A DNA stretch of 9,718 nt from Clostridia bacterium (GCA_030526935.1 JAUNBY010000025.1:1-9718), one strand, 5' to 3'; positions 1 to 7,054 are shown, numbered from the stretch's first letter. Translations and numbers: made by a program. Notes: a model not told the origin generated them from the sequence alone.

Positions 1-38
1 ACACAGCGCGATATTTTGGCGCTCAATACTTTATTAAT

Positions 39-67
39 AGTATAATAATAAAGCACTGATTTGTCAA
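39..67 (-). promoter_or_regulatory. Leftward sigma-A-type promoter
   Basis: Read on the minus strand, a perfect TTGACA (-35, plus-strand 62-67) is followed by exactly 17 bp and then TATACT (-10, plus-strand 39-44), five of six consensus bases. The surrounding DNA is AT-rich. Transcription would start near position 32 and leave the window at the left edge, so the gene it drives is not visible. It is divergent from the TlpA-like gene on the right. The call rests on hexamer match and spacing only. Confidence 0.7.
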
Positions 68-174
68 CGCCTTTATTATGCGCCTTCAGGCGTTTAATTC
101 TTGATTTGACGGGGAAATAAACCTTCCATTTGCCTTTCGGCTTTGAAAAGCGCGGGTGTCTGCCAGAAAACAGT

Positions 175-220
175 CGCAACAACTCCCGCCCGAGCGGGTG
201 TGCGCGAATACCCTGTTGCG
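175..220. repeat. Nested inverted repeat between divergent promoters
   Basis: An outer 7-bp pair, CGCAACA at 175-181 and TGTTGCG at 214-220, encloses an inner 5-bp pair, CCCGC at 185-189 and GCGGG at 194-198, around a CCGA loop. There is no T-run after it, so it is not a normal terminator. It lies upstream of both promoters in the region and could be an operator or a structured RNA of unknown kind. Chance occurrence is possible. Confidence 0.3.
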
Positions 221-285
221 CTCTATGGCCGCTTACGTTTCATGGTAACAATTTGGTTTGTTATGAAAGTTTTTCCAATGCGCCA

Positions 286-313
286 TTGTTTTGACATCTT
301 AAGCCGCTATAAT
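286..313 (+). promoter_or_regulatory. Candidate promoter of the TlpA-like gene
   Basis: A perfect TATAAT (-10) lies at 308-313, preceded with a 16-bp spacer by TTGTTT at 286-291 (three of six -35 consensus bases). A perfect TTGACA at 291-296 is too close to that -10 (11 bp), but could pair with a weaker TACATA at 313-318 at 16 bp. Either arrangement starts transcription about 50 bases before the ATG at 378. Confidence 0.5.
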
Positions 314-364
314 ACATAAACGGGTAATCAGCCGAATAAAGGCAGTATTTCACGCAATCAGATT

Positions 365-369
365 GGAGG
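365..369 (+). promoter_or_regulatory. RBS fixing the start at 378
   Basis: GGAGG at 365-369 lies 8 nt before the ATG at 378. It overlaps the in-frame TTG at 363, which therefore cannot be the start. Starting at 378 also puts the lysine-rich signal-peptide n-region at the very N-terminus. Confidence 0.8.
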
Positions 370-377
370 CAATATTT

Positions 378-2252
378 ATGAAAAAAACGAGATGGCTTTC
401 TTTTGCGCTGGCGCTGGTGCTTGCGCTTATCGCGGCCGCGCCGGTCATGGCTGAGGAAAGCGCGGGTTTGTACGCGCTTGGCGACAAGGTTGACGACTTT
501 ACCGTTACGATGTCCGACGGTCAGACCTATTCGCTGTACGAGCTGCTCGAGGAAAAAGACGCGGTGATCATAAACATCTGGGCGACCTACTGCGGCCCCT
601 GCCGCATAGAATTCCCGTTTATGAACGAGGCGTATGAGCAGATGAAGGACGACATTGAAATACTCGCCCTTTCGATATATCCTCCCGATACGGACGAGGC
701 AATAACCCAGTATAAAGAGGAACTGGGATTAAGCTTCCCCATGGGCTTCGACTCGATAGACCTTGCCGGTCGCATTCCTCTCGATGGCTATCCCACCACC
801 GCCGTTATAGACAGATTCGGAACGCTTTGCTTTTACCACACCGGCGCTATAACGAATATGCAACAGTTCCAACTGCTGTTTGGAACCTTCACGGGGGACG
901 ATTACGAATCGTCCGTGCTTCTCGAGGAAGTGCCGTCGGTACAGGTAACCCTGCAGGCCGCTTCCGATGAACTGGGCAAAGCCTTAAACGCCGGGGACGG
1001 CAATCTCACCTTTGGATATATCGGCATCGACAGCGACGAGTCGATTTGGCCATTCGTACCCTCCGAAGACGGAAGCTGCGCTACAGCGTCCAATGTGGAT
1101 GTGACCAACACGCAGGCTAATATTTACGCCCAGGTCGACGCGAAGGCGGGCGACGTGTTGACATATGAATATCGCTTCAACGGATCGACTTACAGCGACC
1201 GTATGACGGTTAGCGTGGCGAGAGAAGAGACGGATGAAAGCGCTATGGTCAGGCTGTACACCGGCGAAGGCGGCGAATGGATTCAGGACGGCGTTCGCTT
1301 TGACGCCGACGGTACTTATGCCGTGCCATTCAATTATATAAGAGGTTTAGAGATCGGCTACGAGCCAATCGCGCAGATAAGAAACGTGAAGCTTTTAACC
1401 GGCGAAGAAGCCGCGGCGTGGAAGGATCCCTATGTGCAGACGATGCCGAGAAGTCTTACCGGCGCGGAAGTATCCGCCGAGTGGCTGTCCCAGGCGCGCG
1501 AAGTGGCGATGCTCGATGAAAATGGAGACCTGGCGATCAATGACGCAATGAAAATATATATAGTGTCCGATGAAGTCGCGCAGCTTCGCGTAAACATGGG
1601 CGATGATATAGACGAGCGTTCTATTGCCATGTCAATAGGCAATGGCGAAACGAACGAGTACTATATGAGCGATGACATGATAGTGGATGATAAGGGCGCT
1701 GTGGTCGAATTTGAAATAGACGATGAAGCGTTATTCCAATACGTTACGCTGGCGGACGTCCTGACTATTGAACCGTACGCCAGTTATCTCGTTTTTGGAT
1801 CCGAATACGCCGCGAATAATTATGTAATTACTTTCATGAGCGCGATGGCTCCTGAAATGGATTTGTCGGGATACGATTTCTTCGCGTACGCCGACGGTAC
1901 GCCATTCGAAGGCGCTACGGGCAGATACTTTGGCGCCGACGAGGCGGAAGATGGCGGGCAGGTTGAAGAGGCGGAGCCGGAACAGGCTGTGCTTCCCTCC
2001 GAGGCGACCTATGTCGTAAACTATGTAGATGCCGACGGCAACCCCGTTTCAGGCGTCATGACGCAGGTGTGCAACGATGAAATATGCGCGGTCGTCGTCT
2101 CCGACGAAAACGGCGTCGCGAGCTACACGGGCGTCCCTTATCCCTACGAGGTACACGTATTGATGGTTCCCGAAGGATACGCTTCTTTCACCGATATAAT
2201 CACAATGGATGAGGCGGGCGACGAAATAACCATTACGCTTGTGGCAAACTGA
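378..2252 (+). CDS. Secreted TlpA-like thioredoxin-domain protein with C-terminal SpaA-like Ig domain
   Basis: Exported protein of 624 aa, likely a thiol-disulfide oxidoreductase acting outside the membrane. Residues 1-25 form a Sec signal peptide (KKTR n-region, Leu/Ala-rich core, Ala-x-Ala-like VMA site). There is no lipobox cysteine, so it is not an obvious lipoprotein. Residues about 30-170 are a TlpA/AhpC-type thioredoxin fold with the WATYCGPC active site (Cys72, Cys75) and the cis-proline loop YPTT (Pro139). Residues about 205-340 look like a beta-sandwich ('DVLTYEYRF' followed by 'SDRMTVSV'), and 340-535 is acidic and unassigned. Residues 540-624 resemble a SpaA/prealbumin-like Ig repeat (DADGNPVSGV, SDENGVASYTGVPYPY). 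There is no C-terminal LPxTG or membrane segment, so how it stays at the surface is unclear. It stands alone between its own promoter and a terminator, apparently unrelated to the hydrogenase operon. The thioredoxin call is firm; substrate and redox direction are unknown. Confidence 0.85.
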   Translation: MKKTRWLSFALALVLALIAAAPVMAEESAGLYALGDKVDDFTVTMSDGQTYSLYELLEEKDAVIINIWATYCGPCRIEFPFMNEAYEQMKDDIEILALSIYPPDTDEAITQYKEELGLSFPMGFDSIDLAGRIPLDGYPTTAVIDRFGTLCFYHTGAITNMQQFQLLFGTFTGDDYESSVLLEEVPSVQVTLQAASDELGKALNAGDGNLTFGYIGIDSDESIWPFVPSEDGSCATASNVDVTNTQANIYAQVDAKAGDVLTYEYRFNGSTYSDRMTVSVAREETDESAMVRLYTGEGGEWIQDGVRFDADGTYAVPFNYIRGLEIGYEPIAQIRNVKLLTGEEAAAWKDPYVQTMPRSLTGAEVSAEWLSQAREVAMLDENGDLAINDAMKIYIVSDEVAQLRVNMGDDIDERSIAMSIGNGETNEYYMSDDMIVDDKGAVVEFEIDDEALFQYVTLADVLTIEPYASYLVFGSEYAANNYVITFMSAMAPEMDLSGYDFFAYADGTPFEGATGRYFGADEAEDGGQVEEAEPEQAVLPSEATYVVNYVDADGNPVSGVMTQVCNDEICAVVVSDENGVASYTGVPYPYEVHVLMVPEGYASFTDIITMDEAGDEITITLVAN

Positions 2253-2281
2253 TATAACCTCAGTAGACTATTTACTAAATG

Positions 2282-2319
2282 GCGAGTGGGGAGAGCGGAT
2301 TTTCCCGCTCGCTCTTTTT
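2282..2319 (+). terminator. Intrinsic terminator after the TlpA-like gene
   Basis: The arm 2282-2290 (GCGAGTGGG) pairs with 2304-2312 (CCCGCTCGC): nine pairs, one of them G-U. Weaker pairing extends inward, and five T residues follow at 2315-2319. It begins 29 bases after the stop codon at 2252 and separates this gene from the hydrogenase operon. Confidence 0.85.
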
Positions 2320-2337
2320 AGACGGAGTTTCCCGTCT
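2320..2337. repeat. Second short hairpin after the terminator
   Basis: AGACGG at 2320-2325 pairs with CCGTCT at 2332-2337 around a 6-nt loop. Flanking T and A residues can extend the stem over the U-tract of the preceding terminator. No T-run follows on either strand, so I do not call it an independent terminator. It may stabilise the 3' end or be incidental. Confidence 0.35.
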
Positions 2338-2454
2338 GAAACGCCGGAAAGCGCTGTAAATAACGGCCGCTCAGGCAATGTTATATTATAAATTATTATC
2401 TCAACGATAAAGCAATATCTATTTAATGGTTTGGAGCGATAAGCACATCCGACT

Positions 2455-2472
2455 TTGTGATAATATTGTCAA
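2455..2472 (+). promoter_or_regulatory. Extended -10 promoter overlapped by a Rex-like operator
   Basis: TGT at 2456-2458 followed directly by GATAAT at 2459-2464 makes a TGn extended -10 element, which compensates for the lack of a good -35. The same bases lie within TTGTGA-TAATAT-TGTCAA (2455-2472). This matches the Rex operator plan TTGTGA-N6-TCACAA: the left half is perfect and the right half keeps the outer CAA. Rex is the NADH/NAD+-sensing repressor known to control hydrogenase and fermentation genes in Clostridia. A site over the -10 would repress when NADH is low. The promoter is plausible; the Rex assignment is an inference from one imperfect palindrome. Confidence 0.4.
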
Positions 2473-2562
2473 TGCTTCCGCGGAGCGCAAATGAAACCGC
2501 GAACAGCGAGATCGACACCACTATGTCCGTTCACACAGGCAAAATACAGGAGGTAGCTAATT

Positions 2563-3039
2563 ATGCCTAATCCCTTCGATTACTCGGTCGTGGATGCGAT
2601 CGTCGATGAACAGGGCGCCAGGCCAAGCGCCGTCATCGCCATATTGCAAGGCATCCAGGAGAAATATCACTATTTGCCCGAGGAGATATTCGAGCATGTC
2701 GCGAAGCGCCTGGGCGTGCCGAGCGCCCGCATATATTCGGTCGCGACGTTTTATGAAAACTTTTCTCTGACGCCCAAGGGGAAATACGTAATCAAGGTTT
2801 GCGACGGCACCGCGTGTCACGTGCGCAAGTCCCAGCCCATACTGGACAGACTTCGCGGCGACTTGAACCTGACCGAAAAGAAGCCTACGACGGACGACCT
2901 GATGTTTACGGTGGAAACCGTCTCCTGTCTGGGAGCTTGCGGTCTGGCCCCTGTAATGACCGTCAACGACAAGGTTTATCCCGCTATGACGCCCGACAAG
3001 GCGGGAGAAATCATAAAAAAGCTAAAGGAGGAGAACTGA
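2563..3039 (+). CDS. hydC: NuoE-like [2Fe-2S] subunit of bifurcating [FeFe]-hydrogenase
   Basis: Small electron-transfer subunit of the cytosolic HydABC complex, which couples NADH and reduced ferredoxin oxidation to H2 formation, or the reverse. The 158-aa protein has the NuoE layout: an N-terminal helical bundle (about 1-70, with the conserved RIYSVATFYENF stretch at 56-67) and a thioredoxin-like [2Fe-2S] domain with ligands Cys80, Cys85, Cys122 and Cys126 (C-x4-C and C-x3-C). The length is normal for HydC/HndA. The start is well supported: AGGAGGT at 2548-2554 lies 8 nt before the ATG. It is the first gene of the operon, and its stop is one base from the start of hydB. A NuoE of respiratory complex I would look similar; the neighbouring FeFe-hydrogenase decides the call. 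Confidence 0.92.
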   Translation: MPNPFDYSVVDAIVDEQGARPSAVIAILQGIQEKYHYLPEEIFEHVAKRLGVPSARIYSVATFYENFSLTPKGKYVIKVCDGTACHVRKSQPILDRLRGDLNLTEKKPTTDDLMFTVETVSCLGACGLAPVMTVNDKVYPAMTPDKAGEIIKKLKEEN

Positions 3040-3040
3040 C

Positions 3041-4921
3041 ATGCTCAAATGCAGAGAGGATCTGATACGCGCGCGCGAAGCGTTCGCCTGTTCCTTCGCC
3101 GATCAGAAGCGAAAGATACTGGTGTGCGCCGGAACCGGATGCATCGCAAGCGGTTCTCTTAAGATATATGAAGAACTCAAGCGCCTGCTCGACGAGCGCG
3201 GCGTCGCCTGTACGGTGGAATTGCAGGAGGAGCCGCACGAGCACAGCGAGTCCGTCGGCCTTAAAAAGAGCGGCTGTCACGGGTTTTGCGAGATGGGGCC
3301 GCTGGTTCGAATTGAGCCGGAGGGTTTTCTGTACACAAAGGTCAAGCTCTCCGACTGCGAGGAGATTATAGACCGCACAATAATAAAGGGCGAGCATATA
3401 GAACGGTTGGCCTACCAGAAGGGCGGCGTGATTCGCAAGCGCCAGGAGGATATACCATTTTACAGCAAGCAGACCCGCCTCGTTCTCGAACATTGCGGGC
3501 ATATCGACGCGACTTCCATTCGCGATTACCTCGCGATAGGCGGGTATAAGGCGTTTGAAAAGGCCCTTTTCGACATGACAGCCGACGAAATCATCGCTCA
3601 AATATCCGATTCCAACCTTCGCGGTCGCGGGGGCGGGGGATTCCCAACGGGGCGCAAATGGGCGCAGGTCAAAAGGCAAAAATCACCCATACGCTATATC
3701 GTCTGCAACGGCGACGAGGGCGACCCCGGCGCGTTCATGGATCGCTCAATAATGGAGGGCGACCCCCATAGAATGCTTGAGGGCATGATGATCGCGGGAC
3801 TCGCGTGCGGAGCCAAAGAGGGATATATATACGTGCGCGCCGAATATCCAATGGCCGTCAACAGGCTTAAAAACGCCATAGCGCAGGCGACGCAGTACGG
3901 CCTTCTCGGTGAAAACATACTTGGAAGCGATTTTTCCTTCACCTTCCATATCAATCGCGGCGCGGGCGCGTTTGTCTGCGGCGAGGGCAGCGCTCTGACC
4001 GCCTCCATTGAGGGCAATCGCGGAATGCCGCGCGTAAAGCCTCCGCGCACGGTCGAGCACGGGCTTTTCGAGCAGCCCACTGTTCTAAACAACGTTGAGA
4101 CCTTCGCAAACGTTCCCCTTATAATCGAAAAGGGAGCTGACTGGTACAAGTCCATAGGCCCCGAAAACAGTCCCGGAACAAAGGCCTTCGCGCTCACGGG
4201 AAATATCGTCAACACCGGACTCATAGAAGTCCCCATGGGGACCACCCTCGAGGAAGTCATATTCGACGTCGGCGGCGGAATGAGAGACGACGCGGAATTT
4301 AAAGCCGTTCAGATAGGCGGTCCTTCGGGCGGGTGCCTTACTAAGGAACACCTGAAAATACCGCTCGACTTCGACTCTCTTAAAAAGGTCGGCGCCATGA
4401 TAGGTTCAGGCGGACTTGTCGTCATGGACAGCAATACCTGCATGGTAGAGGTCGCGAGGTTCTTCATGAACTTTACGCAAAACGAATCCTGCGGCAAGTG
4501 CGTACCGTGTCGCGAAGGAACGAAGAGAATGCTCGACGTGCTCGAGCGCATAGTCGCCGGAAACGGCGAACCCGGCGACATAGAGCTTTTGGAGGATCTG
4601 GCCGATACCATCTCCAACACCGCGCTTTGCGGACTGGGAAAGACCGCGCCGTCGCCCGTAATAAGCACGATAAAGTATTTCCGCGACGAGTACGAGGCGC
4701 ATATAAACGAAAAGCGCTGTCCGGCAGGAGCCTGCTCAAAGCTCAAACGCTTCCATATCGACAAGGATTTGTGCAGGGGATGCTCCAAATGCGCCCGCAA
4801 CTGTCCCGTAGGCGCTATATCGGGACAGATCAAGTCCCCCTATACTATCGATCAGGCCAAGTGCATCAAGTGCGGGGCGTGCGTCGCGAATTGCGCGTTC
4901 CACGCGATAAAGGAGGCGTAA
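3041..4921 (+). CDS. hydB: NuoF-like flavin subunit of bifurcating [FeFe]-hydrogenase
   Basis: FMN- and NAD(H)-binding subunit of HydABC, where electrons are exchanged with NADH and with ferredoxin. In the 626-aa protein, residues 25-115 are a thioredoxin-like [2Fe-2S] domain (Cys29, Cys34, Cys79, Cys83). The FMN glycine loop GRGGGGFPTGRKW is at 195-207. Nucleotide-binding motifs follow at 224-235 (GDEGDPGAFMDR) and 307-319 (GAGAFVCGEGSAL). The NuoF-type [4Fe-4S] ligands are Cys484, Cys487, Cys490 and Cys530. A CPAGAC motif (560-565) leads into two ferredoxin-type [4Fe-4S] clusters (Cys578/581/584/588 and Cys608/611/614/618). The N- and C-terminal Fe-S domains are absent from complex I NuoF and mark the bifurcating HydB type. 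AAGGAGG at 3025-3031, inside the end of hydC, is its ribosome binding site. All expected ligands are present. Confidence 0.94.
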   Translation: MLKCREDLIRAREAFACSFADQKRKILVCAGTGCIASGSLKIYEELKRLLDERGVACTVELQEEPHEHSESVGLKKSGCHGFCEMGPLVRIEPEGFLYTKVKLSDCEEIIDRTIIKGEHIERLAYQKGGVIRKRQEDIPFYSKQTRLVLEHCGHIDATSIRDYLAIGGYKAFEKALFDMTADEIIAQISDSNLRGRGGGGFPTGRKWAQVKRQKSPIRYIVCNGDEGDPGAFMDRSIMEGDPHRMLEGMMIAGLACGAKEGYIYVRAEYPMAVNRLKNAIAQATQYGLLGENILGSDFSFTFHINRGAGAFVCGEGSALTASIEGNRGMPRVKPPRTVEHGLFEQPTVLNNVETFANVPLIIEKGADWYKSIGPENSPGTKAFALTGNIVNTGLIEVPMGTTLEEVIFDVGGGMRDDAEFKAVQIGGPSGGCLTKEHLKIPLDFDSLKKVGAMIGSGGLVVMDSNTCMVEVARFFMNFTQNESCGKCVPCREGTKRMLDVLERIVAGNGEPGDIELLEDLADTISNTALCGLGKTAPSPVISTIKYFRDEYEAHINEKRCPAGACSKLKRFHIDKDLCRGCSKCARNCPVGAISGQIKSPYTIDQAKCIKCGACVANCAFHAIKEA

Positions 4922-4924
4922 GTC

Positions 4925-6610
4925 ATGGAAGACAGGCAATATATGCTAATCGACGGGAATCCCGTTGAAATAAACGGAGAGAAGAATCTGCTGGAACTTA
5001 TACGCAAAGCCGGCATAGAGCTTCCCACATTCTGCTATTATTCGGAGCTTTCGGTATACGGCGCGTGCCGCATGTGCATGGTTGAAAACAAGTGGGGCGG
5101 CATGGAGGCGGCATGTTCGACGGTTCCCAAGCCCGGAATGGAAATATATACGAATACCCAGCGCCTGCGCAAGCACAGGAAGATGATACTTGAACTGCTT
5201 TTGTCAAACCACTGCCGTGACTGTACGGCTTGTCCCAAAAATGGCAAATGCCGCCTTCAGGAACTGGCCGTCCGCTTTGGCGTGGAAAGGGTGCGCTTTA
5301 ACAATATGAAGCCCGAGCCTGAACTCGACGCTTCCTCCCTGTCCATAACCCGCGACAAACATAAATGCATACTCTGCGGCGACTGCGTTCGCATGTGCAA
5401 CGAGGTGCAAAACGTCGGCGCAATAGACTTCGTGCACAGAGGGTCTAAGATGATAATCGCTACGACCTTCGACACGCCCATCGCCGAATCCCCGTGCGTA
5501 GGCTGCGGCCAGTGCGCGGCGGTCTGTCCCACGGGCGCGATAGTCATAAAGAGCGACACCAGCCGCGTCTGGGAACAGATAAGCGACAAATCCGCGAAGG
5601 TCGTGGCTCAGGTAGCTCCCGCCGTGCGCGTGGCCGTGGCTAAGGAGTTTGGCCTTATGGACGACTCGAACGCCATGGGGCGCATAGTCGCAGCCCTTCA
5701 CCGCCTGGGTTTCGACGAGGTATACGACACCGCCACCGGAGCGGATCTCACGGTTCTGGAGGAAGCGGACGAGCTGGTCGACAGGATAGAGAGCGGAGAG
5801 CCTTTGCCGCTTTTCACATCGTGCTGCCCCGCGTGGGTGCGCTACTGCGAAAAGAACCATCCGGAGCTCGTCGGCAATATTTCAACCTGCAAGTCCCCCA
5901 TGCAGATGTTCTCAGCCGTCATAAAGGCGCAGTACGAGCATTCGAGCCATCGCGTGGTAAACGTTGCGATAATGCCCTGCACCGCCAAGAAAGCCGAGTG
6001 CGCCAGGCCGGAGTTTACGCACGGCGATAAGCCCGATACCGATATGGTCATAACCACGCAGGAACTTATACAGATGATAAGGGAAGCCGGCATAGTGTTC
6101 AACGAATTGGAGCCGGAAGCCGTTGATTCCTCGTTCAGCACCGCTACCGGAGCCGGGGTCATATTCGGCGTCACCGGAGGCGTGACGGAAGCCGTGCTTC
6201 GCCGCATATCGGCCGACAAATCGACCCGCGCGCTCAACGCGATAACCTTTAAGGACGTGCGCGGAATGAGGGGAATCAAGGAAACAACCATACCATATGG
6301 GGACAGGGAATTGCGCATAGCCATAGTGAGCGGCCTTAAAAACGCGGAGGCGATTTTAAAGGCCATCAAAGAGGGCGAGCGTTACGATTTCGTCGAGGTC
6401 ATGGCGTGCCCCGGAGGATGCGTATCCGGCGCGGGTCAGCCGTTTGGAACGGCGGGCGTAAAGGAAAATCGCGGAAAGGCTCTGTACGCCGCGGACAGAA
6501 TGCTGTCGATAAAGCGTTCGGAGGAGAACCCCCTTATGATGAGCCTGTATGGAGGCGTACTCAAGGGACGCGTTCACGAGCTGTTGCACGTAAAGTACAA
6601 GGAGGCGTGA
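4925..6610 (+). CDS. hydA: Catalytic subunit of bifurcating [FeFe]-hydrogenase
   Basis: H2-producing or H2-oxidising subunit carrying the H-cluster (group A3-like). In the 561-aa protein, the [2Fe-2S] domain has Cys37, Cys48, Cys51 and Cys64. The His-ligated [4Fe-4S] has His96, Cys100, Cys103 and Cys109. Two ferredoxin clusters use Cys148/151/154/158 and Cys191/194/197/201. The H-cluster signatures are L1 TSCCPAW (298-304), L2 PCTAKKAE (351-358) and L3 MACPGGCVSGAGQP (493-506), giving ligands Cys301, Cys352, Cys495 and Cys499. The proton-path residues known from clostridial CpI appear conserved as Cys300, Glu280, Ser320, Glu283 and Arg287. The C-terminal small-subunit domain covers about 510-561. 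It lacks the extra C-terminal [2Fe-2S] domain of Thermotoga maritima HydA. AAAGGAGG at 4909-4916 supports the ATG, 3 nt after hydB. Maturation by HydEFG is required; those genes are not here. Confidence 0.95.
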   Translation: MEDRQYMLIDGNPVEINGEKNLLELIRKAGIELPTFCYYSELSVYGACRMCMVENKWGGMEAACSTVPKPGMEIYTNTQRLRKHRKMILELLLSNHCRDCTACPKNGKCRLQELAVRFGVERVRFNNMKPEPELDASSLSITRDKHKCILCGDCVRMCNEVQNVGAIDFVHRGSKMIIATTFDTPIAESPCVGCGQCAAVCPTGAIVIKSDTSRVWEQISDKSAKVVAQVAPAVRVAVAKEFGLMDDSNAMGRIVAALHRLGFDEVYDTATGADLTVLEEADELVDRIESGEPLPLFTSCCPAWVRYCEKNHPELVGNISTCKSPMQMFSAVIKAQYEHSSHRVVNVAIMPCTAKKAECARPEFTHGDKPDTDMVITTQELIQMIREAGIVFNELEPEAVDSSFSTATGAGVIFGVTGGVTEAVLRRISADKSTRALNAITFKDVRGMRGIKETTIPYGDRELRIAIVSGLKNAEAILKAIKEGERYDFVEVMACPGGCVSGAGQPFGTAGVKENRGKALYAADRMLSIKRSEENPLMMSLYGGVLKGRVHELLHVKYKEA

Positions 6611-6614
6611 GAAT

Positions 6615-6860
6615 ATGAAAGATATTAAAGTTTGCGTGGGAACCTCCTGTCACCTGAAGGGGTCTTATAATGTGCTGCTGTCGTTTCAGCAGATGATTGA
6701 AAGATATGGCCTTCACGACGAGGTCAACATACAGGCGGCCTTTTGCATGGGGCATTGTCAGCAGGGCGTATGCGTGATGGTTGACGACGATATATACAGC
6801 GTTTCCCCCGAATCCGCGAGGTCGTTTTTTAAGAAGACCATCGTCGGCGAAGACGCATGA
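6615..6860 (+). CDS. Small thioredoxin-fold [2Fe-2S] ferredoxin (first copy)
   Basis: An 81-aa stand-alone version of the NuoE/HydC C-terminal domain. It should be a soluble electron carrier or an accessory subunit binding one [2Fe-2S] cluster. Cys7 and Cys12 (KVCVGTSCHLKGS) and Cys44 and Cys48 (FCMGHC) are the expected ligands. A fifth cysteine, Cys53 (QGVC), is also present in the second copy. AAGGAGG at 6599-6605 overlaps the end of hydA and lies 9 nt before the ATG; the gap to hydA is 4 nt, so it is cotranscribed with hydCBA. It is about 45% identical by eye to the second copy at 7090. Its partner is unknown: HydABC, or the downstream sensory hydrogenase, are the candidates. Confidence 0.85.
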   Translation: MKDIKVCVGTSCHLKGSYNVLLSFQQMIERYGLHDEVNIQAAFCMGHCQQGVCVMVDDDIYSVSPESARSFFKKTIVGEDA

Positions 6861-6888
6861 CGGAAAACCCGTAAAGCCGCGCGAAGGT

Positions 6889-7054
6889 TAGAGCGTGTTG
6901 ACACGAGCGCTCAACGGCGATCTTTCCGCCTCTTTTTGCGTCCCTCTGCGTTGTCGTCGGTCGGCGTAGCGCCACTACGCCCTCCCTCCTCCGCCTTGAT
7001 GGACACAAAAACTGTCAGAAATCTCACCATTTCGACTCATGTCAACACACTCTA
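6889..7054. mobile_element. Palindromic MITE-like element inside the hydrogenase/sensor cluster
   Basis: Nineteen-base terminal inverted repeats at 6889-6907 (TAGAGCGTGTTGACACGAG) and 7036-7054 match at 17 of 19 positions. The pairing continues imperfectly through the whole element: a T5-GYGTCC block (6933-6943 and 7001-7011) matches at 10 of 11, and the centre is a 7-bp hairpin (GGCGTAG 6963-6969, CTACGCC 6975-6981) with a 5-nt loop. Both ends are TA, as expected of an IS630/Tc1-mariner-type MITE duplicating a TA target, leaving a 162-bp core. It encodes no protein. It sits between the two small ferredoxin genes and would be transcribed as a long hairpin by read-through. Without a second copy in the window, mobility is an inference. 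Confidence 0.75.

Larger units (their letters stand above)
1..377. other. Intergenic region between divergent units
   Basis: No convincing coding sequence is present. The left 100 bases are AT-rich and contain the leftward promoter. The middle (about 130-240) is GC-richer and holds a nested inverted repeat. The right end carries the promoter and ribosome binding site of the secreted thioredoxin-domain gene. Positions 1-32 would be the untranslated leader of a leftward transcript. I see no tRNA or recognisable riboswitch. Confidence 0.6.
2253..2562. other. Intergenic region before the hydrogenase operon
   Basis: This 310-base gap holds the terminator and second hairpin at its left end and an AT-rich stretch at about 2380-2430 with no clear -35/-10 pair. 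An extended -10 promoter overlapping a Rex-like palindrome lies at 2455-2472. The leader from about 2471 to 2562 ends in the hydC ribosome binding site. No coding sequence is apparent. Confidence 0.6.

Noticed and set aside
81..92. CGCCTTCAGGCG hairpin as a terminator
   Set aside because: The stem is only 4-5 bp with a 2-4 nt loop and the following T-run is broken; no gene is seen to end before it.
2271..2280. TTTACTAAAT repeated at about 7060
   Set aside because: A single shared AT-rich 10-mer in nearly 10 kb, with unrelated flanks, is consistent with chance.
3011..3679. Long antisense open frame (222 codons) opposite the start of hydB
   Set aside because: It is the complement of a clearly coding gene with all family motifs, has no ribosome binding site, and its translation shows no recognisable domain; a GC-bias shadow.
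5204..5860. Long antisense open frame (218 codons) opposite hydA
   Set aside because: Shadow of the hydA ferredoxin and H-cluster coding region; composition is atypical and no motif is seen.
6898..6926. TTGACA in the terminal repeats as an outward promoter
   Set aside because: In both repeats the hexamer points inward, and no acceptable -10 occurs 16-18 bp downstream.
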